In this document: positions 23,161 to 31,111 of the stretch, piece after piece
Layout: every line of letters starts with the position of its first letter
How positions within the stretch are numbered: position 1 is the first letter of the stretch
Assembly (NCBI RefSeq): GCF_006386545.1
Contig: NZ_SWAR01000011.1
Coordinates: 62,001 to 126,000, forward strand
DNA length: 64,000 nucleotides
Reading direction: 5' to 3'
DNA from: Methylibium rhizosphaerae
GTDB lineage: Bacteria > Pseudomonadota > Gammaproteobacteria > Burkholderiales > Burkholderiaceae_C
Translations under genes and position numbers: made by a program
Notes under the pieces: model-generated
What the model was told of the DNA's origin: nothing
The model's input: only the letters and a program-made list of their open reading frames with translations
Database searches by the model: none

Positions 23161-23621
23161 GTGCCGCCCTTCTTCGTGATCCAGCAGCCCAGGCCGCCGG
23201 CGGGGACGGTGCCCCACCGAGAAGGCAGGCCCAGAGTGCGCTGGCGGCCAGCCTGGTCCACTGTGAACACGAAGCCGTCGGCGCTGTCGGCGCCGCGCGC
23301 CGTGATCGTGTAGCCGGTGGCAGTGGGCGCTTCCTCACAAACCACAGAGAAGCTGCGCACCGTCTGCGTGGCCGTGCACGGGGCGGTCATGGTGCCGCTG
23401 ACGTTCGCATAGGTGCGGTTGTCCTGGTAGTACTGCTCCATGCGTGCGCGGGTGGAGCCCAGCAGGTTCGTCGCATCGACGAGCCGGCCGCGCAGCACGT
23501 AGTCGGCATAGCTCGGATAGGCAATGCCTGCGAGGATGGCAACGACGGCCACCGCGATCATGAGTTCGATCAGCGTGAAGCCGCCGGCGGCGCGCCGGCG
23601 CCACTTGGCTGGCCGATGCAT
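23154..23621 (-). CDS. pilE: PilE-type minor pilin, first gene of the pilus operon
   Basis: About 155 residues from ATG 23621. Leader and cleavage site are RRRAAGG|FTLIELMIAVAVVAILAGIAYPSYADYVLRGR (landmark positions near residues 12-44), with Glu at +5, followed by the PilE C-terminal region with four cysteines (PCTATQ, VVCEEA, LGCWIT, GGTC). The start is uncertain: GTG 23678 has GGAAG 8 bp upstream and would add 19 residues. The promoter at 23734-23762 fits either. It heads a seven-gene unit through pilY1 and the TonB-C-like gene. It resembles the PilE minor pilin of the fimU-pilVWXY1E operons rather than the major pilin. Confidence 0.85.
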   Translation of the reverse strand: MHRPAKWRRRAAGGFTLIELMIAVAVVAILAGIAYPSYADYVLRGRLVDATNLLGSTRARMEQYYQDNRTYANVSGTMTAPCTATQTVRSFSVVCEEAPTATGYTITARGADSADGFVFTVDQAGRQRTLGLPSRWGTVPAGGLGCWITKKGGTC

Positions 23622-23733
23622 GTGGGCAAAGGCGGCTGCATGCCGCGGCTGATTCGAGCGGTCGTTGACGTTCTGCACGTGGGGGACTTCCGGTTGGTGC
23701 GCGTTTCCGATGACCCGAAAACGCGTTGTTTCG

Positions 23734-23762
23734 ATGCTAGGAAGCCTGCCTCTGGCAGTCAT
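23734..23762 (-). promoter_or_regulatory. Sigma-70-like promoter for the pilus operon
   Basis: Read on the minus strand, ATGACT (23762-23757) and TAGCAT (23739-23734) are separated by 17 bp, each matching four of six consensus bases. It lies in the 238-bp gap between the PP2C gene and pilE. No sigma-54 -24/-12 element was seen. Confidence 0.45.
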
Positions 23763-23859
23763 GACGGACTTCTAACGACCCCATGACGGCACGCTGGCGC
23801 CGCCGCAGGAATTCACGGCCGGCGCGTCCGCCCTCGATGCGGAAACCTCGGTGGCGCCC

Positions 23860-24645
23860 TCAGGGCAGCGTGACGTCGCCCATGATCCGGGTCGTGGCGC
23901 CCGGGTCGCCCACCCACACCGCCACCGCGCTGAAGTTGTCCTGCCTGGGGTGGTCGAGCGCTTCGATGTGACGCTGCATCGCGGTCAGCCACTCGTCAGG
24001 GCTGGATGCGTCGTTCAGCGTGTCAGTGATCACGGACTCCTCGAGGGAGTCCCACCAGCCGTCGCTGCACAGCAGGAAGGCATCCCCCTCCTCGATGGCC
24101 ACCGGCTGCGCCAGCGTGTGAGGCTCCACCGCATCCTGGATGCCCAGCGCGGCGATCAGCTGGTTCTTCTTGGGGTGGTGCTGCGCCTGCTGCGCGGTGA
24201 GGAGGCCGGCGTCCACCATGCGCTGCACCACGCTGTCGTCGCTGGTCACGAGGTCGATCGCGCCGTTGCGCAGCCGGTAGAGCCGCGAGTCGCCCACATG
24301 CGACCACAGCGCGCGGTCGCTGCTGCCGTCGACCCACAGCACCACGATGGTGGAATGCATGCGGCTCGCGCCGTCGCCGGGCTGCTGGTGGCGCTGCACT
24401 TCGGCATGCGCCGCGAGCACCGTGTGGTGCAGATGCTCGGGAGAAAACTGCGGCTCCTCGCGGTGCATCACCTCCTCGACACAGTCCACCGCGATCTGGG
24501 AAGCCTCGGCGCCATGCGCATGCCCGCCGGCGCCGTCAGCCAGCACCGCATACCAGCCGCTGCCCACGCGACCGGCACTCAGATCGTCTTCGTTGTTCTC
24601 GCGCTTGCCGCGTTCGCTGCGTGTGGCGATGGCGATGTCGAGCAT
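23860..24645 (-). CDS. pppA: PP2C-type Ser/Thr phosphatase of the T6SS (PppA/Stp-like)
   Basis: A 261-residue soluble PP2C phosphatase. Metal-binding and catalytic motifs are all present: RENNEDDL near the N terminus, VLADGAGGH, SHVGDSRLYRL, FLLCSDGWWD and DNFSAVAV. In the P. aeruginosa H1 T6SS, PppA reverses phosphorylation of the FHA protein by the PpkA kinase. Here the gene lies 28 bp downstream of tagH on the same strand, so the same antagonism is inferred, with the two kinases at 32-36 kb as opposing partners. It is the last gene of this block; the pilus operon promoter follows. Confidence 0.93.
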   Translation of the reverse strand: MLDIAIATRSERGKRENNEDDLSAGRVGSGWYAVLADGAGGHAHGAEASQIAVDCVEEVMHREEPQFSPEHLHHTVLAAHAEVQRHQQPGDGASRMHSTIVVLWVDGSSDRALWSHVGDSRLYRLRNGAIDLVTSDDSVVQRMVDAGLLTAQQAQHHPKKNQLIAALGIQDAVEPHTLAQPVAIEEGDAFLLCSDGWWDSLEESVITDTLNDASSPDEWLTAMQRHIEALDHPRQDNFSAVAVWVGDPGATTRIMGDVTLP

Positions 24646-24673
24646 GATGGCCGCCCCTCCCTCCTCTGCCGCT

Positions 24674-26572
24674 TCACGCCGCGGGCGAGGCGCGGCCCGC
24701 CTTCTCGCGCTGCAACCGCTCCAGTTGCTGCTCGTAGGCAGCCAGGAAGGCCTTGCCGAACAGCGTGTGGAAGTCCTCCTGGGCTTCTTCTCGTATGGCT
24801 TCGAAATGCGTGAGGTACAGCTCCCACAGCTTGGCCTTGCGGTTCATCGGCAGCAGGCTGTCGAGCACGCTCTTGCCCACCAGCTTGGCTTCGAGCTCCG
24901 TGGGGCGGAAGCGGCCGAGCACGCCTTCCAGAGCGGCACGCGTGCCGGCCATGGTGCCGATGGCGTGGCCCACCAGGTCGTTCATCGCGTCGGTCATGGC
25001 GGCCGGCCCGCTCATGAAGCCGCGCACCGGCGGCTGCAGCATCTGCTCCAGGGCCGACTGGGCATCGGGCGAGAACTTCAGCGGGTTGTTGTTGCGCGCC
25101 TGGATGATCGTGACCTGTGCGCGCAGCTCGTGCTTGGTGGCCGCACGCACCGCCATCAGCTGCAGCGCGCCCTCGACCGCGGTGCGCATGAGCGTGCCCA
25201 TCACGCGCATCAGCTCGGGGTTGAGTCCCTGCGGCGGTTCGAAGCGCAGGCCGGCGCCTTCGCAAAAGGCCCGCCACAGATCCTGTGTGTCGCCTGCCCA
25301 GGTTCCGGCCTCGGCCCCGGCGCTGGCGGGCACCGGCTCGCGGGGCGGCGGCGTCACCGGCTGGGGCATGGGCTTGGCGAATGCGGCGGGCGGCGGTGGA
25401 TCGGCACTGGGCGCTGGCACCGGTGCCGGTGCGGGTGCAGGTGCGGGTGCGGCCATCCAGTCGATGCCCGTGGGCAACACCGGCGAGGCGCCCGGCGGCT
25501 CCGGCAACGGCGCCGAGCGCGCCGGCATGAATCCCGGCGGGCGGAAGGCCCCCCGCAGCTCCGGCGTATGGTCGGCGGCCGCCTGCGAAGCGCCGGCCGC
25601 GATGGGTGCAGGCGCACCGCCAAACAGCGCGAGCGGATCGGTGGGCAGCACCGATCCGCCGATCTCGTTGTGAGCGGCATCGCCGGCCCTGCCCTGCGGC
25701 GGCGAGTCGGCCAGGAAACCGGCCAGGGGATCGCCCTGCTGCGTCGGCGCCGCACCGCCCAGTCCGAACATCTCGTCGATCGACGCCGGCGCCGCGCTCG
25801 GAATGAGGTCGTCGAACGCGCCGGCGCCCGCGGGGGCCGACGACGCGGGCGGCAGCACCGGCGCGCCGGCGGGCGGCGCTGCAAAGGGGTCGAAGTCGTC
25901 CGGCAGGCGCGGCATGACCTCCCGCTGCGGTGGCGGCGCCCAGGCCGTCGAGTCCGCCGGAATGCCCGCCGGTGCGCCGAAGCCCAGGTCAGCGAACGGG
26001 TCCGATGGAGGCACCGGTGAACCTCTGGCCGCCTGTCGAGGCAGCGGCGCCGGTGTGCCCAGCAGGTCGGCGAACGGGTTGCTGCTCGACAACGGCGCCC
26101 CGAGTTCGGCGAAGGGGCTGCCCGAGGCGACCGGCGTGCGAGGCATGCTGCCGCTGCCGTGTGCCGGTGCGCCTCCCCGCTGCGGCGGCGGCGTGTGCGC
26201 ATCGACCACAGCCCTGCCGCGGGTGATCGTCGAGGCTTCGCTGTCCTGATCACGCTCCTCGATGACTTCGAGCAGGTAACCGCCGATGCGCACCTGGTCG
26301 CTATGCACAAGCGGCGTGGTCTCGCCCTGCGACAACGGCTGCCCCCGCACGATGATGGGGTTGGCGCTGCCGACGTTCTTGATGAGGTAGCCGCCTTCGC
26401 CGCCGATGCTGATCTGCGCCTGCTGGCGCGAGATGTGGCGCTCGGGATCGGGCAACGCCATGGTGTTGTGGTCGGAACGCCCGATGGTGCCGCCCTTCGC
26501 GTCGAAATGCGCCGTGATCGGCTGTGTCAACGGCTGGTCGTTGAGCGATACCGCGCGCAGGGTCAGGGTCAT
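24674..26572 (-). CDS. tagH: TagH, T6SS-associated FHA-domain protein
   Basis: A 632-residue protein: FHA domain at about residues 1-105 (GGTIGRSDHNTMAL, RHISRQQAQI, NVGSANP), a 280-residue Pro/Ala-rich linker, and the C-terminal TagH/ImpI domain (about residues 400-630, ending near FHTLFGKAFLAAYEQQLERLQ). FHA domains bind phosphothreonine; Fha is the phosphorylation switch for T6SS assembly. The linker repeats short motifs such as NPFADL, DPFADL, SPFAEL and DPLALF. ATG 26572 is used; a TTG 36 bp upstream is unlikely. The gene has its own copy of the 17-bp T6SS element at 26637-26653 and precedes pppA. Confidence 0.92.
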   Translation of the reverse strand: MTLTLRAVSLNDQPLTQPITAHFDAKGGTIGRSDHNTMALPDPERHISRQQAQISIGGEGGYLIKNVGSANPIIVRGQPLSQGETTPLVHSDQVRIGGYLLEVIEERDQDSEASTITRGRAVVDAHTPPPQRGGAPAHGSGSMPRTPVASGSPFAELGAPLSSSNPFADLLGTPAPLPRQAARGSPVPPSDPFADLGFGAPAGIPADSTAWAPPPQREVMPRLPDDFDPFAAPPAGAPVLPPASSAPAGAGAFDDLIPSAAPASIDEMFGLGGAAPTQQGDPLAGFLADSPPQGRAGDAAHNEIGGSVLPTDPLALFGGAPAPIAAGASQAAADHTPELRGAFRPPGFMPARSAPLPEPPGASPVLPTGIDWMAAPAPAPAPAPVPAPSADPPPPAAFAKPMPQPVTPPPREPVPASAGAEAGTWAGDTQDLWRAFCEGAGLRFEPPQGLNPELMRVMGTLMRTAVEGALQLMAVRAATKHELRAQVTIIQARNNNPLKFSPDAQSALEQMLQPPVRGFMSGPAAMTDAMNDLVGHAIGTMAGTRAALEGVLGRFRPTELEAKLVGKSVLDSLLPMNRKAKLWELYLTHFEAIREEAQEDFHTLFGKAFLAAYEQQLERLQREKAGRASPAA

Positions 26573-26636
26573 GATGGTTTTGTCCGGCAACGTGATCCGG
26601 TAGCGCAACCATGGTGGTCTGCCGCGCAGGCCCCTT

Positions 26637-26653
26637 CAATGACCGAAAGTCAT
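26637..26653 (-). promoter_or_regulatory. T6SS 17-bp upstream element, copy 1 (tagH-pppA)
   Basis: Plus-strand CAATGACCGAAAGTCAT; in the direction of tagH it reads ATGACTTTCGGTCATTG. It lies 65 bp before the tagH start. In this copy the core is a perfect dyad, ATGAC-TTTCG-GTCAT. The other copies are at 28199, 34310 and 60122. Confidence 0.6.
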
Positions 26654-26691
26654 TTGGCGCACGCCGGGCTGGCCCGGGCGAAAACCTGCCG

Positions 26692-26853
26692 CTATGCGGC
26701 CCAGTGCAGCCAGGCCGAGACCAGCCCGAACAGCACCGCCAGCGTGCCCCAGGTGCGCGCGGCCGGGTCCGCACGGCGCACCCGCAACCAGCGCATGCCG
26801 GCCGCCACCGCGAAGGCGGCAGACAGCACCGGAAACAGCCAGCGCGGGTCCAA
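26692..26853 (-). CDS. Small two-helix membrane protein (putative)
   Basis: A 53-residue reading frame beginning at TTG 26853 and ending in TAG. It has two predicted membrane helices (WLFPVLSAAFAVAAGMRWL and WGTLAVLFGLVSAWLHW) joined by a short basic loop (RVRRADPAAR), a clear positive-inside pattern. It lies 14 bp after the stop of the TIGR02270 gene on the same strand. The hydrophobic pattern and position argue for a real gene, but the start codon is weak, the only candidate ribosome binding site is a GGGG run, and I know no named family. Confidence 0.5.
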   Translation of the reverse strand: MDPRWLFPVLSAAFAVAAGMRWLRVRRADPAARTWGTLAVLFGLVSAWLHWAA

Positions 26854-26867
26854 GGTTGCGCCCCGGG

Positions 26868-28166
26868 TCAGTTGCCGGGTGCGAGTTGCCGCTGCTGGCG
26901 CCAGGCCGGCGCGGCAATGGGAAACATCGGCGTACCTGGACGTGCCAGGCACAAGTGCTGGACGGCCACGGCCCGCTGGCGCTGGAAACCTTCCCGCAGC
27001 ACTTTCGCGCAGTGTTCGGCACCCGGTACCGCCCCCATGAACACCCGCCGCTCGGCCGGCAGGTCGCCGGCATGGGCCTGCCACCACTTCTGGACCAGAT
27101 CGCGGTCCGGCCACGGCAGGCTTTCGTCTTCGTCGAGCGCCACGTCGCTGTCTTCGGGGTCGTCGTTCGGGCCGTTTTGCACGCCCTCGGGCGCGGTCTT
27201 GCGCTCGAGGTCCAGTGCTGCGAGGTCCGCACCGGTGATCAGTGAAAAGGACTCGCCGGCCACGCGCGCCAGCGTGTCTTCGGTCATCAGGTCGATGAGC
27301 CACGGCACGAACTGCACATCGCCCAGCAGCCCGCAGGCCTGCACCAGCCGGCGCTTGTGTTCGAGCGAAGCAGGTGCCTCCCTGGCCATGTCGCGCACCA
27401 GCTGCCGCGCCTGGCCGAACTCTCCGGCCAGCAACAGCAGGGAGACCGCCTGCCAGGAACGTTCGCCCTTGCGCTGCGCAAAGAGCGCCAGCACGCGCAA
27501 GGACGCATCACGGTCGCCCAGCAGGCAGGCGGAACAGGCCGCGCGGAACACGAGGTCCTCGTCTTCACCGGCCAGCATGACGAGTGCGTGCTCCAGCAGA
27601 TCGGTGCGGCCCAGCTCGGCCGCTGCGCGCAGGGCGCCACGGCGCACCGATGGGTCGGCATCACGCAAGGCCGCGGCGAGCACAGGCCCCGGGTCGGCCC
27701 GGTGCAGCCGGCAGGCTGCGAGGCCGACTTCGCGCCGCAGTGCATCCGGCGCACCCAGCAGCGCTCTTGCAATGCCCTGCAGTTGCCGTGCCGAAACCCA
27801 GCCGAAGGCTGACAGGAGGCCACGCTTGACATCGGGCAGCTCGGCCGTGACGGCGAGCAGACGGTCGAGCGCCCGGCTGTCGCGCTCCTCGATGGCCCGC
27901 ACGGTGCATGCAAACACTTCGCCGGCGCCGGGGCTGGCCAACCCCGCCGCACAGCACTGCGTGCCATAGGTGCCGGCCACGGCCAGACCGTCGAGGTGTG
28001 CGGCAATGCGGTCGTCGAGCCGGCGCAGGTGGTGCAGCTTCACGTGCGGGGCGCGCACGAGCACCGAGCGCACGTGGCGCAGCACGGCGCTTTCTTCTGC
28101 ATGCTGCTGCACTACCACGGCAATGGGCGGCCGCGAGAACACCTGCGTCGTCGAGTGCTCGGTCAT
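26868..28166 (-). CDS. TIGR02270-type T6SS-associated HEAT-repeat protein
   Basis: A 432-residue soluble protein of the TIGR02270 type found in T6SS loci of Proteobacteria. Its centre is a run of helical HEAT-like repeats (for example ALRREVGLAACRLHRADPGPVLAAALRDADPSVRRGALRAAAELG, used as a landmark). An acidic stretch DDPEDSDVALDEDESLPWPDRD is followed by a conserved-looking WW(Q) segment near residue 370. The function is unknown; HEAT arrays usually bind proteins. ATG 28166 follows a T6SS 17-bp element by 33 bp. Confidence 0.82.
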   Translation of the reverse strand: MTEHSTTQVFSRPPIAVVVQQHAEESAVLRHVRSVLVRAPHVKLHHLRRLDDRIAAHLDGLAVAGTYGTQCCAAGLASPGAGEVFACTVRAIEERDSRALDRLLAVTAELPDVKRGLLSAFGWVSARQLQGIARALLGAPDALRREVGLAACRLHRADPGPVLAAALRDADPSVRRGALRAAAELGRTDLLEHALVMLAGEDEDLVFRAACSACLLGDRDASLRVLALFAQRKGERSWQAVSLLLLAGEFGQARQLVRDMAREAPASLEHKRRLVQACGLLGDVQFVPWLIDLMTEDTLARVAGESFSLITGADLAALDLERKTAPEGVQNGPNDDPEDSDVALDEDESLPWPDRDLVQKWWQAHAGDLPAERRVFMGAVPGAEHCAKVLREGFQRQRAVAVQHLCLARPGTPMFPIAAPAWRQQRQLAPGN

Positions 28167-28198
28167 GGGCTCATGCTGGTCGCAGGTTGACAGCACGG

Positions 28199-28215
28199 CA
28201 ATGAACGAAAGTCAC
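28199..28215 (-). promoter_or_regulatory. T6SS 17-bp upstream element, copy 2 (TIGR02270 gene)
   Basis: Plus-strand CAATGAACGAAAGTCAC; in the gene direction GTGACTTTCGTTCATTG. It lies 33 bp before the start of the TIGR02270 gene, inside the 274-bp divergent gap shared with the LysM lipoprotein gene. Confidence 0.6.
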
Positions 28216-28284
28216 CTGGCCCCGGCCCCTGTGCAGCCGTGTGAACCCCAGGCCACGCAGCATGCGGCGGTCCGCTGCCCGTGC

Positions 28285-28314
28285 TTGTGCCCGATTCATC
28301 GTCCGATCAATAAT
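28285..28314 (+). promoter_or_regulatory. Possible promoter for the LysM lipoprotein gene
   Basis: TTGTGC (28285-28290) and AATAAT (28309-28314) are 18 bp apart. The -10 matches five of six consensus bases, the -35 three of six. A short GC hairpin GCCCC-TGC-GGGGC follows at 28319-28331. Confidence 0.35.
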
Positions 28315-28440
28315 CGTCCGCCCCTGCGGGGCTTCAGAGTCCGACGTCATGCAGCGTGTCAACCTCGTCGGCCCTTCGTATGTGACGCTGCACCGAATGC
28401 AGCGACATCCGTGATGCGAGAAGACAAACCAGCCAAGCTC

Positions 28441-29379
28441 ATGACGAAGACGCGCCTTGCCCTGCTCCTCTGTGCCGCCGGCCTGTTGGCAGCTTGCGAA
28501 ACCAAGGCGCCCGCGCCGCCCCCTTCGCCCATAGCGGGTGAATCGGGCGGAACCATCGCCAGCCCCGATCCGACGCCCACCACTGCACCGGTGCCCAGCG
28601 GGCCGGTTTCTGCGGTGGCGCAGCAGCAGGCGCAACGGCATGCGCAGACGGCCGTGGGCCTGCTCGAAGCGGGCAACGAAGAGCAGGCCAAGGCCGAACT
28701 GCAGCAGGCGCTCAATACCGATCCGAACAACAAGCTGGCGCAGAACCTGATGCGCCAGATCACCGCAGACCCGATCGCCACGCTGGGCCGCGAGTCCTTC
28801 CCGTACCAGGTGCGGCCGAATGACACGCTGTCCGGCATTGCCGGGCGCTTCCTCGGCGACATCTATTCCTTCTACATCCTGGCCCGCTACAACGGCATCC
28901 TGGTGCCGCGCCAGGTGGCGGGCGGCCAGACCATCCGCATTCCCGGCAAGCCGCGGCCCGAAGTCAGGCCCCCGCCGGCTCCCACACCGCCGCCGCCGGT
29001 AGCCGCGCCGGCACCACAGCCCCCGGCGCCCACGCCGCCGCCTGCGCCGACGCCGCCCCCCGAGCCGACGCCCGGTGAAAGGGCCATGCGTGCCGGCGAG
29101 GCCGCAGAAAAGGCCGGTGACCTGGACCGCGCCTATGGCGAGTACCGCCGGGCAGCCAGCCTCGATCAGGCCGCCGCCCCTGCCAAGGTGGAGCAGGTGC
29201 GCAAGTCGCTGGTGTCGCGCCACACCTTGCGCGCTCGCAGCGCCTTTGCGAAGCAGGACCTCGACGTCGCCATTGCAGCCTGGGACCGCGTGCTCGAACT
29301 CGACCCGAACAACGGAACGGCCAAGCTGGAGCGTCAGAAGGCCGTGGAGCTGCGCGAGCGCCTGAAGGGGCTGAAGTAA
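28441..29379 (+). CDS. LysM-domain lipoprotein with Pro-rich linker and TPR-like C terminus
   Basis: A 312-residue predicted lipoprotein: signal peptide with lipobox LLAAC (Cys about residue 19), a short helical region (AVGLLEAGNEEQAKAELQQALNTDPNNK), a LysM domain around residues 120-170 (YQVRPNDTLSGIAGRFLGDIYSFYILARYNG), a proline-rich spacer, and TPR-like helices at the C terminus. LysM binds peptidoglycan, so it probably sits in the periplasm on the outer membrane, touching the cell wall. ATG 28441 gives the classical signal peptide; ATG 28414 is possible. It lies in the T6SS regulatory block, so a role in fitting the apparatus to peptidoglycan is inferred. Confidence 0.8.
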   Translation: MTKTRLALLLCAAGLLAACETKAPAPPPSPIAGESGGTIASPDPTPTTAPVPSGPVSAVAQQQAQRHAQTAVGLLEAGNEEQAKAELQQALNTDPNNKLAQNLMRQITADPIATLGRESFPYQVRPNDTLSGIAGRFLGDIYSFYILARYNGILVPRQVAGGQTIRIPGKPRPEVRPPPAPTPPPPVAAPAPQPPAPTPPPAPTPPPEPTPGERAMRAGEAAEKAGDLDRAYGEYRRAASLDQAAAPAKVEQVRKSLVSRHTLRARSAFAKQDLDVAIAAWDRVLELDPNNGTAKLERQKAVELRERLKGLK

Positions 29380-29394
29380 CCCGTCCCTTCAGGC
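29360..29394. terminator. Convergent hairpin overlapping the ends of the LysM gene and ribA
   Basis: A 10-bp inverted repeat (GCCTGAAGGG at 29360-29369, CCCTTCAGGC at 29385-29394) spans the 9-bp gap and the last codons of both convergent genes. It can act as a terminator in both directions; there is no T-tract. Confidence 0.5.
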
Positions 29395-30069
29395 AACGCT
29401 CGACGCCGAAGCGGGCAGTTCGAGGGTGTGTTGCCTGTGCCTCACCTTGGCATGCAGGTAGCGCAGGTTGTCCGGGCCGGCGAACACGCCGGTCGGCACC
29501 TGGGTTGATACCTCGATACCGGCCGCGCTGAGTTGCGTTCGCTTGTCAGGGTTGTTCGACAGCAGCTTGATCCGAGGCACGTTCAGCGCCTCCAGCATGC
29601 GGGCCGCGACACCGTAGTCGCGCGCGTCCTCGTCGAAGCCGAGCATGCGATTGGCTTCGTAGGTGTCCAGCCCGCTGTCCTGCAGGCGGTAGGCATCGAG
29701 CTTGGCGAACAGGCCGATGCCACGCCCTTCCTGCCGCAGGTAGAGCAGGTAGCCGCCCTGCTCGTGCAGCCGCAGCATGGCTTCGCGCAGCTGCGGGCCG
29801 CAGTCGCATCGGGCTGAGCCGAACACGTCGCCGGTGAGACATTCGGAATGCAGGCGCACCAGCGGGGTTGCCTGTTCCTGCGGCTTGCCGAAGCGCAATG
29901 CGAAGTGCTCACGGCCATCGGCGAGGCCATGGAAGGTGATGAAGCTCGCCGTGACCGTGCGGCCATCGGCCAGCACCACCGGGACTTCGACGGCGGTGCG
30001 CACCCGCACGCCAGGCTGGGCATCGGCGGCGGAAGCAGGCTCCGTCGAGAGGAACGCGACTGCAGACAT
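29389..30069 (-). CDS. ribA: RibA, GTP cyclohydrolase II
   Basis: A 226-residue stand-alone GTP cyclohydrolase II, first step of riboflavin synthesis (GTP to 2,5-diamino-6-ribosylamino-pyrimidinone phosphate, formate and pyrophosphate). Zinc ligands Cys77, Cys88 and Cys90 lie in SECLTGDVFGSARCDC; the catalytic LRQEGRGIGL and DTYEANRMLGF motifs are intact. The start at 30069 has GGAAGAGA upstream. No other riboflavin gene is adjacent, and it sits inside the T6SS regulatory block in the orientation of the TPR lipoprotein gene. A 6-bp inverted repeat at 30082-30101 touches its ribosome binding site. Confidence 0.95.
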   Translation of the reverse strand: MSAVAFLSTEPASAADAQPGVRVRTAVEVPVVLADGRTVTASFITFHGLADGREHFALRFGKPQEQATPLVRLHSECLTGDVFGSARCDCGPQLREAMLRLHEQGGYLLYLRQEGRGIGLFAKLDAYRLQDSGLDTYEANRMLGFDEDARDYGVAARMLEALNVPRIKLLSNNPDKRTQLSAAGIEVSTQVPTGVFAGPDNLRYLHAKVRHRQHTLELPASASSVA

Positions 30070-30153
30070 CCGTGATCTCTTCCGGTCTTGGGAATGACCG
30101 GATGTTGCCCTGCGCGGCCGGCCTCGGAAATGAAGTTCGTTGATCTCGCCCTT

Positions 30154-30178
30154 CAAAAAGTATGCACAGCGAGGCTGT
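30154..30178 (-). terminator. Weak intrinsic terminator after the TPR lipoprotein gene
   Basis: On the minus strand, directly after the stop codon: ACAGC-CTC-GCTGT stem, then GCATAC and a TTTTTG tract. The stem has only 5 bp, so it is a modest terminator between this operon and ribA. Confidence 0.4.
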
Positions 30179-31111
30179 TCAGCGTGGGTCCGGCGTGGCC
30201 GGGCGGGGCGCAGCCGTGGCGCCGGAAGGCCTGGCCGCCGCCGCGGCGCCGCCACCGTTGCCGCCGCGCAGCTCCTTCAGCAGGGCCGTCGCGCGAGCAT
30301 GCGCAGCGTCGAGCCGCACGCATCGTTCGAGCGCGGCAATGGCGGAGGCCTTGTCGCGCGCGGCGAGCTTCTCACCCTTCTGGTAGTAGACCTCGGCCAG
30401 CAGCAGCCGCGCGCCGTCGTCGCGCCGGTCAGCGGCGAGGTGGCGTTCGAGCAGCTGGATGGCCGTGTCGAACTCGCCCTGCGTGGCCAGCATGGTCGCG
30501 TGCTCGAGGTCGTTGCGGTCGGCGGCAGCGGGTTGCAGCCGCCTGGGCGCGGCAGCCACTTCGCTCTCCTGCGTGGCGCGCCGAGTGAGCGTGATGCGCG
30601 AGAGCTTGCCGAGGTAGTAGCGCTTGTTGCGATCGCGCTCGATGCTGCGCAGCGCTTCCGCAGCCTGTGCATGCTCGGGCTGCACCGCCAGCACCGAAAG
30701 GTAGTGAAGCGTGGCGTTGTCTAGTTCGCCCCGCTTGTGGACCGCGGCGGCTCGCTGCATGCGTTCGGCGGCCGCGGCTTCGGCCTGCCTGCGCACCTCG
30801 GCCAGGCGTTCGCGGTATTCGGCGCTTTCGGGCCGCAGCACGGTGAGCAGCTCCCAGGCCACCGCCGCGTCAGCCAGCCGCCCCTGCCGGCCCAGGCCGG
30901 CGGCACGTTCACGCTGGCGCTGCTCGAACGCGTGCGCCGGCGCCTGGGTCACGACGGCCTGCGGCGAGGGTTCGTCCTGCGGCCCATCGGCGGGCGCCTC
31001 CGGTGGCGGCGCCGAGGCGCAGGCCACGAGCAGCGCACACGCGGGCGGCACCACAGCAAGCAGCCCGCGCCGCGCTCGCCGATGGGCTGCTGTCATGGGG
31101 CTGTTGCTCAT
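30179..31111 (-). CDS. TPR-repeat lipoprotein
   Basis: A 310-residue predicted lipoprotein with signal peptide and lipobox LLVAC (Cys about residue 31). The mature part is helical with TPR-like pairs (AVAWELLTVLRPESAEYRERLAEVRR, NATLHYLSVLAVQPEHAQAAEALR, AIQLLERHLAADRRDDGARLLLAEVYYQKGE as landmarks). The end is a Gly/Ala-rich disordered tail. The ATG overlaps the deacetylase stop by 4 bp, so both are made together. TPR lipoproteins scaffold envelope complexes. Placement between the LysM protein and the deacetylase suggests a cell-wall module; the exact role is unknown. Confidence 0.82.
   Translation of the reverse strand: MSNSPMTAAHRRARRGLLAVVPPACALLVACASAPPPEAPADGPQDEPSPQAVVTQAPAHAFEQRQRERAAGLGRQGRLADAAVAWELLTVLRPESAEYRERLAEVRRQAEAAAAERMQRAAAVHKRGELDNATLHYLSVLAVQPEHAQAAEALRSIERDRNKRYYLGKLSRITLTRRATQESEVAAAPRRLQPAAADRNDLEHATMLATQGEFDTAIQLLERHLAADRRDDGARLLLAEVYYQKGEKLAARDKASAIAALERCVRLDAAHARATALLKELRGGNGGGAAAAARPSGATAAPRPATPDPR

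Noticed and set aside
26637-26653. Reading the 17-bp element as a sigma-70 or sigma-54 promoter
   Set aside because: TGAC could mimic a -35, but no -10 appears at constant spacing in the four copies, and no GG/GC -24/-12 pattern fits.
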